This document shows positions 38,693 to 47,602 of a stretch of DNA of 58,764 nucleotides, one piece after another. The translations under genes were made by a program, and so were the position numbers. Below the pieces are notes generated by a model. It was not told the DNA's origin. It was given only the letters and a program-made list of their open reading frames with translations, and made no database searches. Every line of letters starts with the position of its first letter. Position 1 is the first letter of the stretch. The DNA is from an uncultured Pseudomonadota bacterium (GTDB taxonomy: Bacteria > Pseudomonadota > Gammaproteobacteria > Ga0077536). Location of the stretch: assembly GCA_902597385.1 (NCBI GenBank), contig CACJXQ010000009.1:1-58764 (forward strand). The letters run 5' to 3'.

Positions 38693-39970
38693 TCAGTCAA
38701 TAGCAAAGTCATCTGTCAGTTTTCTTGGTGCGAATTGTTTTTTTAGAGAAACATAATTGGGCACGCCGTCTACATATGGAGGATAGTCTTCACCACTAAT
38801 TAGCGGACGCAAGTATTGGATGCAGTCTTCTGTAACCCCGAAACCATCGTGGCTTATGTAATCAGTGGGTAGGGTTTTCTCAACATTCGCGACCTTACTA
38901 AGGTCGGTCTCTCCAATAGTCCATCTGTAAGGATAATCTTGAGTTCTTACGATTATCGGCATGACGGCGTTCTTACCGCTTTTTGCATAGCTGACTGCGG
39001 CTGCACCTACTTCATAAGCGTGTTCCACATCAGTTCTGGAGGCGATGTGTCGGGCCGATCTTTGCAGGTAATCTGCCACCGCCCAGTGGTATTTAAAACC
39101 GGTCTCCGACCGAATTATTTCGGCCATGTAAGGGGCGACTCCCCCAAGTTGAGCATGACCAAATGCATCTTTAATGCCCTGTTCTGAAACAAAATTACCC
39201 TTCTCATTCCTGATCCCCTCAGAAACGACAATTGAGCAAAACCCATAAAGATCTACACACTCTTTCACCCTTCTCGTAAATTCTGATTTAAGAAAAGGTC
39301 TCTCAGGAAAAAGGATTATATGGGGAGGATCGCCAGCCTTTCTTGCGGCCAAAGCACCAGAGGCTGCAATCCAACCCGCATGGCGCCCCATTACCTCTAA
39401 AATGAATACTTTTGTTGACGTCTTTGCCATGGATGCAACGTCTAGGCTTGTCTCCATGATTGACGTAGCCACATACTTTGCAACTGAACCAAACCCAGGA
39501 CAGGAATCAGTGATTGGTAGATCGTTGTCTATAGTTTTTGGGATGCCTATACAAGTCAAAGGAAAGTTATTCTGTTCACAATACTTCGCTAGTTGATTTG
39601 TAGTATCTTGGGAATCTCCACCGCCGTTATAAAAGAAATAACCAATATTATGGGCTTTGAAAACTTCCAACAGTCTCTGGTATAGAGCTGGTTTTTCAAT
39701 TGGACTTCCCATTTTGAAACGACAAGAGCCAAAGGCGCCAGCAGGCGTATGTCTGAGGCCGGCAATTACATCTGTAGGCTCGAATGAGGTATCGATGAGT
39801 CGCTCATTTAAAACCCCTAAGATTCCATTTTCACCAGCGAATATTTTTCCAAAAGCCTCCTTGTGTTTTCGGGCAGTTTCAATTACCCCGCAAGCAGAAG
39901 CATTAATTACCGCAGTTACCCCGCCTGATTGAGCATAAAGCACATTTCTCTTTTTTACTTCAGTGGTCAT
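38693..39970 (-). CDS. pfp: Pyrophosphate-dependent 6-phosphofructokinase
   Basis: A 425-residue phosphofructokinase of the PPi-using clade. 'LYAQSGGVTAVINASACGVI' begins the fold. 'YNGGGDSQDTTNQLA' (116-120 G-G-G-D-S) replaces the G-G-D-G-S of ATP enzymes, and 'PKTIDND' (144-150) has Lys where ATP enzymes have Gly; both changes are the accepted marks of PPi specificity. 'VMGRHAGWIAASGALA' is the fructose-6-phosphate region. The reaction is reversible and so can run in glycolysis or gluconeogenesis. Paired with hppA downstream, an arrangement known from methanotrophs and some sulfur-oxidising gammaproteobacteria. A -10-like TATAAT lies on the minus strand at 39997-40002. Confidence 0.93.
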   Translation of the reverse strand: MTTEVKKRNVLYAQSGGVTAVINASACGVIETARKHKEAFGKIFAGENGILGVLNERLIDTSFEPTDVIAGLRHTPAGAFGSCRFKMGSPIEKPALYQRLLEVFKAHNIGYFFYNGGGDSQDTTNQLAKYCEQNNFPLTCIGIPKTIDNDLPITDSCPGFGSVAKYVATSIMETSLDVASMAKTSTKVFILEVMGRHAGWIAASGALAARKAGDPPHIILFPERPFLKSEFTRRVKECVDLYGFCSIVVSEGIRNEKGNFVSEQGIKDAFGHAQLGGVAPYMAEIIRSETGFKYHWAVADYLQRSARHIASRTDVEHAYEVGAAAVSYAKSGKNAVMPIIVRTQDYPYRWTIGETDLSKVANVEKTLPTDYISHDGFGVTEDCIQYLRPLISGEDYPPYVDGVPNYVSLKKQFAPRKLTDDFAID

Positions 39971-40137
39971 TTTAAATCCAAAATTAAAAAAAATTAATTA
40001 TAGCCTAACCGATGCTTTGATGTAGATTAAGAACCTCTAATGGAAATGTTTTTACCGAGTGTGGTGTCAAGCGACTCGAGAGCTGTTAATCTCACTATAG
40101 AGCTGACTTTATTAATCTACGGAAGGTTTCAGATTTT

Positions 40138-41595
40138 ATGCGTTATGCGGCTTTTGTGATTTATCTCAGTTTTGCTGTGATGGTCAATGTCGTTACAGCG
40201 ACAGAAATAGACCTTCCTGATCTCGGCGACTCTGCAGGTAGTGTCATTTCACCTGAGCAAGAGAGAAAAATTGCTAAATCTTTTAAGCGAGAACTTTTTC
40301 GTCAGGCTCCCCTGGAGACTGATGAGGAAATCATAGATTATCTCAACAAACTAGCTAAGTCCTTAACTAGTAATGCGGATTACGAAGGTGAATTTGAAAT
40401 TTGCATGATCAATAGTAAAGCAATTAATGCCTTTGCAGTTCCAGGTGGTTTGATATGCTTTAATAGTGGTTTGATTATGGAGACTCAAACTGAGGCAGAG
40501 TTAGCTTCAGTTATGGCGCACGAGATTTCTCACGTTACACAAAGGCATGGTGCTAGGATGATAGAGGCTGCGTCTAAAATGAATATTCCAACGATTGCTG
40601 CTTTGGTTGGTTCGATAGCGCTGGCGGCAGCGAATCCTCAGGCAGGATACGCAGCTATTATGGCGACTCAAGCAGCGGCTGTTCAGTATCAAATTAATTT
40701 CACAAGGGCAAATGAGAGGGAGGCGGATGCGTTAGGGATTAGTTTACTTGCAAAATCCGGCTACGATCCTAAAGGCATGGCCGATTTTTTTGGAAGGATG
40801 ATGAGGGCCAGTAGATACAGTGATCCAAAGCTTGTGCCAGAGTATCTTCGAACACACCCACTCTCCGTCAATAGAATCGCTGAAGCTCAAAGCCGAGTAG
40901 ATTCTTTAGGGCGGGGGGTAGTACGGGAGGAGGATTTCAGCTATCAGCTGATTTGGGCAAAAATCAGGGTGCTCTCAGAGAAAGAGTCCGCAAACGCGCT
41001 AAATTTTTTTGAAGACAGGGTGGCAACAACGGAGGGTTCCGTCCAATTAGCGGCTAAGTATGGCAGGGCAATAGCATATAGAGAAATAAATGATTTTTCT
41101 TCTGCTCGGAGGGAGATAGAGGCTTTGTTGGGCAAACACCCGAGGGAGATTTCTTTTTTGCTAGAAGCCGCCGCGATAGAGAAGCTAGCAGGAGATTATC
41201 GGGAAGCCTCATTTTATTATTCGAAAGCTTACAAATCTAGCCCCAAGAACAGAGCTGCTATTTATGGTTTGGTAGAAAATTTGCTAAAATTAAAGAAGAC
41301 TGACGAGGCATTGGCAATTTTAAATGAGTTTAAGTTTTCTGGAGAACTAGATTCCAAATTCTATAGATTGCAGGCTGAGACATTGCACTTACTTGATAGG
41401 CAGGTGAGCTCGAAGATGGCGATGGCTGAGCACTATTTTACGATTGGTGAGACTGCTTTAGCCGCAGAACAATTGCGGGTGGCTCGAGGTAATACAAATA
41501 TTACCAATTACCAAAGGTTAAAGTTAGTTGCCAGACTTTCTGAGCTAGAGGAAATTCTCGTGAAAGAGACCGAGCAGAAAAAGAATCGTATGTGA
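40138..41595 (+). CDS. bepA: Periplasmic M48 metalloprotease with TPR repeats, BepA-like
   Basis: A 485-residue exported protein. The signal peptide is residues 1-21. The zinc protease domain has H128-E-I-S-H132 in 'MAHEISHVTQRHGARM' and the third ligand E195 in 'NEREADALGISLLAKSGYDP'. The C-terminal half (about 300-480) is helical with TPR-like repeats ('YFTIGETALAAEQLRVARG'). BepA/YfgC proteases monitor LptD and Bam assembly in the outer membrane. Length matches E. coli BepA (487). It is divergent from pfp across 167 nt and ends 42 nt before the ABC exporter genes. Confidence 0.93.
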   Translation: MRYAAFVIYLSFAVMVNVVTATEIDLPDLGDSAGSVISPEQERKIAKSFKRELFRQAPLETDEEIIDYLNKLAKSLTSNADYEGEFEICMINSKAINAFAVPGGLICFNSGLIMETQTEAELASVMAHEISHVTQRHGARMIEAASKMNIPTIAALVGSIALAAANPQAGYAAIMATQAAAVQYQINFTRANEREADALGISLLAKSGYDPKGMADFFGRMMRASRYSDPKLVPEYLRTHPLSVNRIAEAQSRVDSLGRGVVREEDFSYQLIWAKIRVLSEKESANALNFFEDRVATTEGSVQLAAKYGRAIAYREINDFSSARREIEALLGKHPREISFLLEAAAIEKLAGDYREASFYYSKAYKSSPKNRAAIYGLVENLLKLKKTDEALAILNEFKFSGELDSKFYRLQAETLHLLDRQVSSKMAMAEHYFTIGETALAAEQLRVARGNTNITNYQRLKLVARLSELEEILVKETEQKKNRM

Positions 41596-41637
41596 GCGCT
41601 AACTAGACCTGAACAAAAAATAATAAAGAGTCCTCTT

Positions 41638-42477
41638 ATGCTAGTTCGAATCCTCAATCCAAAATTTAATTTAGACGCTTTTGCAGAAATAATGGATTTT
41701 CTTATAAAAAATGCACGACTTATTTTTGAAATGACCAGAGATAATTTGACTAGCAGGTACAGCGGTCAGTTTTTAGGAAGCTTGTGGATAATCATTCACC
41801 CCTTGGCACTGACGTTTCTTTACCTTTTTGTTTTTGGCGTCGTGTTTAAGCAGCGTATAGGCGGAACTACGGAAATGCCCCTGGACTATACTGCCTATAT
41901 ACTTTCAGGTTTGATACCTTGGTTTACATTTCAAACTGCGATGAACACAGCGGTGGTAAGCATTGTCAGCAATGCCCCTTTGGTCAAGCAGTTTATCTTT
42001 CCCTTAGAGGTTCTCCCGATTAGAGAAGCTCTTTCGGCTGTAGTGATATGGTTGGTTGGCATAGCCGCCACCCTCATTTACATTGGTGCATCTCAAACCA
42101 CAGCGATGCTTACTTGGCTGCTCTTGCCTATAACGCTTTTTTTTCAATTCCTAGCCATGGTTGGTGTGGCATTTTTATTGAGCGCTGTGGCGGTTTTTTT
42201 CAAAGATGCGAAGGATATAGTCGGAGTATTTTGTTTGATTGCAATATTTTTGATGCCAATAGTTTATTTACCTAATATGGTGCCAGGAGTCTTTAGATAT
42301 ATCCTTTGGGCCAATCCTTTTACTTATATGGTGTGGGTCTACCAGGATATAATTTACTATGGGAGGATGGAGCACCCCATCGCCTGGGTGATCTTTTTCC
42401 TTGGTTCCCTATTAATATTTGTTATCGGTTACCGATTTTTCAGAAAGGCTAGTTCGACGTTCGGGGGCATTTTGTGA
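41638..42477 (+). CDS. Polysaccharide ABC exporter permease (Wzm/KpsM-like)
   Basis: A 279-residue ABC-2 permease with six hydrophobic segments. An amphipathic N-terminus 'LIFEMTRDNLTSRYSGQFLG' precedes 'SLWIIIHPLALTFLYLFVFG', matching the interface helix of O-antigen transporters. The C-terminal end has 'ILWANPFTYMVWVYQDIIYY', common in Wzm proteins. With the ATPase that overlaps it by 4 nt it would export an undecaprenyl-linked polysaccharide through the inner membrane. It is the first gene of the polysaccharide locus. Confidence 0.9.
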   Translation: MLVRILNPKFNLDAFAEIMDFLIKNARLIFEMTRDNLTSRYSGQFLGSLWIIIHPLALTFLYLFVFGVVFKQRIGGTTEMPLDYTAYILSGLIPWFTFQTAMNTAVVSIVSNAPLVKQFIFPLEVLPIREALSAVVIWLVGIAATLIYIGASQTTAMLTWLLLPITLFFQFLAMVGVAFLLSAVAVFFKDAKDIVGVFCLIAIFLMPIVYLPNMVPGVFRYILWANPFTYMVWVYQDIIYYGRMEHPIAWVIFFLGSLLIFVIGYRFFRKASSTFGGIL

Positions 42478-44219
42478 CTGAAAAAAGTGTGATAGAGGTG
42501 ACAGACCTCTCTAAAGGCTACCCTATATATTCCAAGCCTACTCATATACTTAAGGAATTGGTTTTTGGCGGCGTAAGGCATGACACCTTCTGGGCGCTTC
42601 GGGATGTTTCGTTTACGGTCAAGGAAGGGCAGCGGGTAGGTATAATCGGGCCTAATGGCGCAGGAAAGAGTACCTTACTTAGAATTATTGCTGGGAACCT
42701 TAAAGCAAGTTCCGGATCTTTGAAAGTCAATGGTAATGTTTCAGCCTTATTAAGTTTGGTTCCAGCTTGGAACTTAGAGCAAACTGGAGTGGAGAATATA
42801 AGATTCAACCTTCTTTTGCGAGGATGTCAAGCAAAAGAGATTGGGACTCTAACGGATGAAATAAAAGCTTTTGCCGAATTAGGTAATTTCATTGATCAGC
42901 CGGTTAAGACTTACAGTGCTGGGATGAGTGCTCGCTTGTCTTTTGCGATAGCTACATCTGTAATTCCTGAGATTTTGATTGTAGACGAAGTGCTTGGGGC
43001 TGGTGACGGATATTTTGCCGGAAAAGCCGCTCAACGAATGCGAGAGTTTTGCGAACGAGGAAAATGCTTACTTTTTGTTAGTCATAGTCCTGCCGCCGTT
43101 CAGCAGATGTGTGATACCGTCATTTGGATGGAAAACGGTAGTATACGTTTACATGGAGAAGCAGGTTACGTCTTGAACCAGTACGAGCTTGATTATCGAG
43201 CCAGCGAAGATGAGCAAACTAGGGCGTACCATAAGGAGCTAGCAAACGACAGTAAGACCATTGCAGCTCCTGAGGACCTGAGCGACACCACTTTCTTACG
43301 TTTCCGTGTGACCCCGAGAGAGACGAATAGTTTCATAGAAACTCATTATGTTAGATCTATAATGGTGCGAGGTATAAGGGAGGAGGCTATTTCAGTGTCC
43401 TTGGAGGTGGGGGAAGATTCTGATAAAGCAGAAGCTTGGCTACAGCTTGCTGGTTGCGAGTGGGGTAGATTGCATGAACGCTCGGGCCAAACAACGCGGA
43501 TCTTATCCCGTTCTACGGGCAAAAAGTATGGGGGGGAGTTTTTAGTCAAAATCGCAGATTCCAATCGAAAATCCTATAATTTAGAAATTTGCCTAGAATC
43601 TGAATCGTCAAATGAAAAACTTTCTGTAGAATTATTAGACATGACAGAGGGGGTTTGGAAACCATTAGCGTGTTCTCGAGAGCAAAATACTATAGCGAAG
43701 GATACTTTGATTTTTGAGGGTAGTGCGAACATGCCTGATCGTACTGTCCTATATGAGGTACAACAAAAAGTAGTCAAAGAACACAAACCTACAGCAGAAA
43801 TTTTAGAGGTGCTTTTATTAGTTGAAGATGAACAGAAGGCTATAATTGCCGAGAATACCCCTTTTGAGATTGCAGTAAGAGTAAAGTTTAATAAAGTAGT
43901 CGAACTAGCCGACGTGGGTATAAAGATTACTCGTTCAGATGGTGTCTATGTCTTTTGGCAATCCTCTGGTTTAAGTGGAGGAAATATGGAAAATCCAGTC
44001 GGAGAATATTTGGTCCGGTTTAAATTTGATAAAAATATTTTAGGCGCAGGAGAATACTCGGTTAACACGCATGTTTCGAATGGCTGGAAATTTCCGGAGA
44101 ACTATCCCTACAGCCAAATTTATGCGCGAACGGTGGGAACTTTAGGGTTTACTGTATCAACAGAGAGGGATTTAGATTTTGGTGTTTTAAATGTTCGTGT
44201 TCCGGTGGTCATTGAATGA
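42474..44219 (+). CDS. Polysaccharide ABC exporter ATPase (Wzt-like) with extended C-terminus
   Basis: A 581-residue Wzt-type protein. The ATPase (1-250) has Walker A 'GIIGPNGAGKSTLLRIIAGN', the signature as 'YSAGMSARLSFAIAT', Walker B 'ILIVDEVLGAGD' and the switch His in 'LFVSHSPAAVQQM'. Residues about 265-430 form an extra beta-rich region, and about 435-580 a Wzt C-terminal carbohydrate-binding-like domain ('FEIAVRVKFNKVVELADVGI', 'EYLVRFKFDKNILGAGEYSV'). Classic Wzt is about 430 residues with one such domain. The C-terminal domain of Wzt recognises the finished chain end. The GTG start overlaps the permease stop, and the 3' end overlaps the methyltransferase (ATGA). Confidence 0.9.
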   Translation: MTEKSVIEVTDLSKGYPIYSKPTHILKELVFGGVRHDTFWALRDVSFTVKEGQRVGIIGPNGAGKSTLLRIIAGNLKASSGSLKVNGNVSALLSLVPAWNLEQTGVENIRFNLLLRGCQAKEIGTLTDEIKAFAELGNFIDQPVKTYSAGMSARLSFAIATSVIPEILIVDEVLGAGDGYFAGKAAQRMREFCERGKCLLFVSHSPAAVQQMCDTVIWMENGSIRLHGEAGYVLNQYELDYRASEDEQTRAYHKELANDSKTIAAPEDLSDTTFLRFRVTPRETNSFIETHYVRSIMVRGIREEAISVSLEVGEDSDKAEAWLQLAGCEWGRLHERSGQTTRILSRSTGKKYGGEFLVKIADSNRKSYNLEICLESESSNEKLSVELLDMTEGVWKPLACSREQNTIAKDTLIFEGSANMPDRTVLYEVQQKVVKEHKPTAEILEVLLLVEDEQKAIIAENTPFEIAVRVKFNKVVELADVGIKITRSDGVYVFWQSSGLSGGNMENPVGEYLVRFKFDKNILGAGEYSVNTHVSNGWKFPENYPYSQIYARTVGTLGFTVSTERDLDFGVLNVRVPVVIE

Positions 44220-44944
44220 TTTCTTTCCGTACCAAAGAACAACACAAGGCAATACTGCAATTCCAAAAAGACGAAATTACGCGGCTTTGTAATGATCAAC
44301 AATTTGCGAGAGATTGTGCCAGCTTAGAACATTACTCTAAAATTGGCGAATGGGAGGGCGCTAGCCCTGGAAAACACGTTCTTGAAGTAGGCTGTGGGCC
44401 CGGGAAGTATGTAGGCTTGTTGGCATCCTTGGGTTGCAATGTCACTGGAATTGATCCCCACAGCTTTGATACATGGTCGATTTTGGAAAACATTGCAAAC
44501 GTCAGTTTGAGACCTAAGGTTTTCGCTGAGGAGCTTCCGTTTCCCTCTGAATCATTTGATTCAGTATCCTGCTTAGGCGCTCTTTTGTATTTTGTTGACG
44601 CAGACAAGGCTCTTCAAGAATTCCATAGGGTCTTGAAGCCTAGGGGAAATTTGATAGTGAGGAATTTAAATAGACGCAATTTATATACTCGTGTTTGGCG
44701 CAAGCCTTTAGACCCTGCTTCAAGTAATATTTATTCTGCAGAGGAATTAAGTCTCTTGTTTCAAAGTCATGGTTTTACCACCTTACGTCAGTTCGCTTAC
44801 GGATTTTTCCCGCCAATCTTTCCTAAATTTTGGTGGTATTTAACAAATGGGATTCTGCCATTAAGATCTCAGCGGTTTCTATCTGATTTAATCCCTTCAT
44901 CTTGTAGGATTAATGATGTCGCTTTTTTGCGTAAGGTAGAGTAA
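44216..44944 (+). CDS. SAM-dependent methyltransferase in exporter operon
   Basis: A 242-residue class I methyltransferase. Motif I is 'VLEVGCGPGKYVGLLASLG', the SAM acidic residue follows in 'VTGIDPH', motif IV is 'FDSVSCLGALLYFVDADKAL' and 'EFHRVLKPRGNLIVRNLNRR' completes the Methyltransf_11 fold. It overlaps the Wzt gene by 4 nt, so it is made together with the exporter. In ABC-type O-antigen systems a methyl group at the non-reducing end often ends the chain and is the signal read by the Wzt C-terminal domain; this enzyme is a candidate for that step (inference). Confidence 0.85.
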   Translation: MISFRTKEQHKAILQFQKDEITRLCNDQQFARDCASLEHYSKIGEWEGASPGKHVLEVGCGPGKYVGLLASLGCNVTGIDPHSFDTWSILENIANVSLRPKVFAEELPFPSESFDSVSCLGALLYFVDADKALQEFHRVLKPRGNLIVRNLNRRNLYTRVWRKPLDPASSNIYSAEELSLLFQSHGFTTLRQFAYGFFPPIFPKFWWYLTNGILPLRSQRFLSDLIPSSCRINDVAFLRKVE

Positions 44945-45128
44945 AGAGACTCGTATTTCCATTAAATTTTAAAATCTTTTGTGTGTAGTCAAATCGACTA
45001 TCTAAAAACTTCCTCATCTTCACATGCCTCAATACTTCGCACTAGGAGTTAAAAAAATTTAACAAAATAATTCTATTATAAAGAGGCAGCTGCTTTGGGC
45101 GATCTCTTTCGATAGGTAGTAGTGTATA

Positions 45129-46058
45129 ATGGATGAATACTTAATTAATCTAAGACATTTTGCAATGAAACACACTGAATATGTTCATAAAACTTCTGCT
45201 CATTATTCGAAGCAATGGGGCCAAGATTTAGATTTTAAAACGTTTATAAAGAAAAACCCTGAGGCCGCCGCAGTAATGCCAGGGCGATTGCTCCCTTGGC
45301 CTAGTCTAATTGATAATATTCGGCGAAAAGCTGCCATCACAAAGACCAGTGTGTACGATGCGGCGTGTGGATTTGGTGATGTTTTTGTTCAGCTGTCAAT
45401 TGATCCTTGTCCACCCTATTTAGAATATATAGGAGTCGATCTCCATGATGGTTTGACGACGCTTGAAAATCATGTCCAGGCCACCTTTCAACAGGGCGAC
45501 ATAACAGAGAAAATTTTCTCGGAAGAGCGTTTTGATTACGTGATATGTCGTGCTGCATTACATCACACACCCCAGCCAAGAGAGACTTTTAGAACACTTG
45601 TAACTCAGCTAGCGCCGGGAGGGACGATTGCATTCTCTTGTTATAATAAAAAGTCTCCCATGCGTGAAGCCTCCGATGATGCGTTGAGAAGCAAAATTGT
45701 CCCCATGGAAGCTGATCAGGCCTTTGGTATCGCTCGTCAATTCAGTATCTTGGGTAAGGATTTACAAAATACTGATGGAAAAATTCAAATCTCAGATGAC
45801 TTGCCATTTCTGGGAATCGAAGCAGGGACTTATGGAGTACAAGAATTCATTTACAGGTATTTTTTAAAATGCTGGTATAATCCAAACTATTCCGAAGATC
45901 ACTCCGATATTGTTAATTTTGACTGGTATCATCCACCTTTTGCTTACAGATATGATTTAGATGAAGTGGTTGACTGGATAGATGATTGCGGCTTGAAATT
46001 GGTTAGGACTGCGACCATTGAAGCCCAGCATTATCTTGAAGCAGAGAAGGGAAAGTAA
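45129..46058 (+). CDS. SAM-dependent methyltransferase, copy 1 of a local paralog pair
   Basis: A 309-residue protein with motif I 'SVYDAACGFGDVFVQLS', the acidic residue in 'YIGVDLHDGL' and 'FDYVICRAALHHTPQPRETF' as motif IV. Its C-terminal third is shared with the methyltransferase at 54751: 'KKSPMREASDDALRSKI', 'EFIYRYFLKCWYNP' and 'FDWYHPPFAYRYDLDEVVDW' align with 'KKAPMREFADDFIRDKI', 'RFLYHFFLKCFWND' and 'YDWYHPQLCSRHTEGEIESW'. The K-[SA]-P-M-R-E and D-W-Y-H-P blocks are therefore useful marks of the subfamily. The substrate is probably a sugar of the local polysaccharide. A 184-nt spacer with AT-rich promoter-like sequence precedes it. Confidence 0.8.
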   Translation: MDEYLINLRHFAMKHTEYVHKTSAHYSKQWGQDLDFKTFIKKNPEAAAVMPGRLLPWPSLIDNIRRKAAITKTSVYDAACGFGDVFVQLSIDPCPPYLEYIGVDLHDGLTTLENHVQATFQQGDITEKIFSEERFDYVICRAALHHTPQPRETFRTLVTQLAPGGTIAFSCYNKKSPMREASDDALRSKIVPMEADQAFGIARQFSILGKDLQNTDGKIQISDDLPFLGIEAGTYGVQEFIYRYFLKCWYNPNYSEDHSDIVNFDWYHPPFAYRYDLDEVVDWIDDCGLKLVRTATIEAQHYLEAEKGK

Positions 46059-46201
46059 AGCTATTGATAGCAAGAGCTAATTTTTCGATAAAGTGACTAA
46101 AGGAATATATCTTTAAAGGGCCGAAGAAGATGTGCTTGATCAGATTTCGATGCGATTAACCTGGAAAGCAATATGCCTATTTTTATTCAAGGCGAATTAG
46201 A

Positions 46202-47602
46202 TTGATTGGATATTTGAAGTCCCTCAAGCTATCAGATCGTTTCGGAAGATTTTTTTCCCGGCAGGCGCGAGAGGCAGCTAGAAGGCAGACTAAGATAGCT
46301 GTTTTAGAACATCATCTGCGTCTTTTTGGATTGCAAGAGTTTGAACGTGTTCAGATTCAATACGGAGGCATTTGGCGAGATGTTGATGCCGAATTAAAGG
46401 GGGGTAATGTAGTAGTCATACTTGAACCCTCTACTCCCTTTCTTAAAGAGGGTGGGATAGGGTTTAAGAAAGAACCTCCAGGGGTATTGAAGTTGGACAA
46501 GAACACCTCTTGGGGGGCTCTGAGAACCTTACACGAAACTCTGACTTTTTATCATAGCAAAGCTGAAGGTATTGCGCGCACTGAGGCGGGTTCTCTAGCG
46601 TGGATAAAGTTTAGGGTATTAGGGGGAACACTTTTTGTTTTAGGGAGTGATGTTGCGGGTGATTTAATTAGATATAGGCAAGGTGATCCAGCGGCGGCTA
46701 GAAAAAAAAATAAGGCAGGGGCACTATGGGGGTTCAATTCAGAGAGGCCGGTGTATCTTTTTGAAGATCAATTAAAGGATCATCAGCCGGGCGAACGAGC
46801 GGCTGATGTGATAGCGATGGCTTTAGCTACAGAAATATCTACAGCCCTCGGTCAGCCGTTAAGCCCTTTATTACCTGGTGATGCTCCCGGTGCCATAGTG
46901 ATTACCGGTGACGATGATCAGGCTGAGCTAGAAAAGTATGAAGAGCAGTTAGAGATCCTGGGGAATCTACCTATCACCTACTTTCTCCATCCAAAAACAC
47001 GCCATACCCAAGAAACTATTAGAAGTATGTTGGGATCCTCTGAAATAGACCTTGGGTTACACCCAGATGCTCTTGAATCACCAGCTCGATATGGGAGGCT
47101 TTTGAGAAAACAAGTTGCTTGGTTTGAAGCGCTTGTTGGGCTTAAACCAGAATCTATACGTAATCATGGTTTTCTAAATGATGGATATTGGGGCCATCTA
47201 AGATTTTGGAAAAAAGAAGGGGTCAAATTCAGCTCAAATTTACCCGGATTGAATGGTCGTATACTCAACGGCTCTCTTTTGCCCGCGCGCGTGGCAATAG
47301 ATAATGAGCTAACAGACCATTGGTCGATTCTCACAGCTATAGGAGATGGTGTGGTATTCGTGCTAAAACTTAACGACAAACAAAGCCACGAGTTAATTCA
47401 AAATTTAGCTAGCTCCATTAGAGCATCTGGCATACCAGGGCTTATAGTAGTTAACCTACACCCTCAAAATATTTCCGAAACACGGTCGATGCATTTGGCC
47501 CTGAAGGAATTGGTCGGTGAAGGTTTTCTGGCTTGGAATATGTCGCAATGTCTAAACTGGTTTCTTGCACGAGATTCCCAGGGGGTTGAAAAAAATGACT
47601 GA
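46202..47602 (+). CDS. Polysaccharide deacetylase-like (NodB-fold) protein with unknown N-terminal domain
   Basis: A 466-residue protein. The C-terminal part (about 225-450) looks like a NodB-type barrel: 'IVITGDDDQAELEKYEEQL' (metal Asp pair), 'LPITYFLHP', 'EIDLGLHPDA', 'ESIRNHGFLND' and 'GLIVVNLHPQN' stand in the order of the five deacetylase motifs. The N-terminal 200 residues contain 'LFVLGSDVAGDLIRYRQGDP', which I do not recognise with certainty; it may be an amidotransferase-like or ThuA-like fold. No signal peptide is seen, so a cytoplasmic role on sugar precursors is more likely than cell-wall editing. The start is TTG at 46202; no ATG fits. The 3' end overlaps the next gene by 8 nt. 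Confidence 0.55.
   Translation: MIGYLKSLKLSDRFGRFFSRQAREAARRQTKIAVLEHHLRLFGLQEFERVQIQYGGIWRDVDAELKGGNVVVILEPSTPFLKEGGIGFKKEPPGVLKLDKNTSWGALRTLHETLTFYHSKAEGIARTEAGSLAWIKFRVLGGTLFVLGSDVAGDLIRYRQGDPAAARKKNKAGALWGFNSERPVYLFEDQLKDHQPGERAADVIAMALATEISTALGQPLSPLLPGDAPGAIVITGDDDQAELEKYEEQLEILGNLPITYFLHPKTRHTQETIRSMLGSSEIDLGLHPDALESPARYGRLLRKQVAWFEALVGLKPESIRNHGFLNDGYWGHLRFWKKEGVKFSSNLPGLNGRILNGSLLPARVAIDNELTDHWSILTAIGDGVVFVLKLNDKQSHELIQNLASSIRASGIPGLIVVNLHPQNISETRSMHLALKELVGEGFLAWNMSQCLNWFLARDSQGVEKND

Noticed and set aside
38676-38696. CTGATT/AATCAG hairpin at the end of pfp as a terminator
   Set aside because: Six base pairs only, overlapping the stop codon and without a U-run; pfp and hppA may well be cotranscribed.
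43346-43564. Minus-strand frame inside the Wzt gene
   Set aside because: The plus-strand Wzt frame is continuous and recognisable across it; the minus frame has no features.
45049-45064. GTTAAA-AAAA-TTTAAC inverted repeat upstream of a methyltransferase
   Set aside because: Made only of A/T apart from the ends; likely to arise by chance in this AT-rich spacer.
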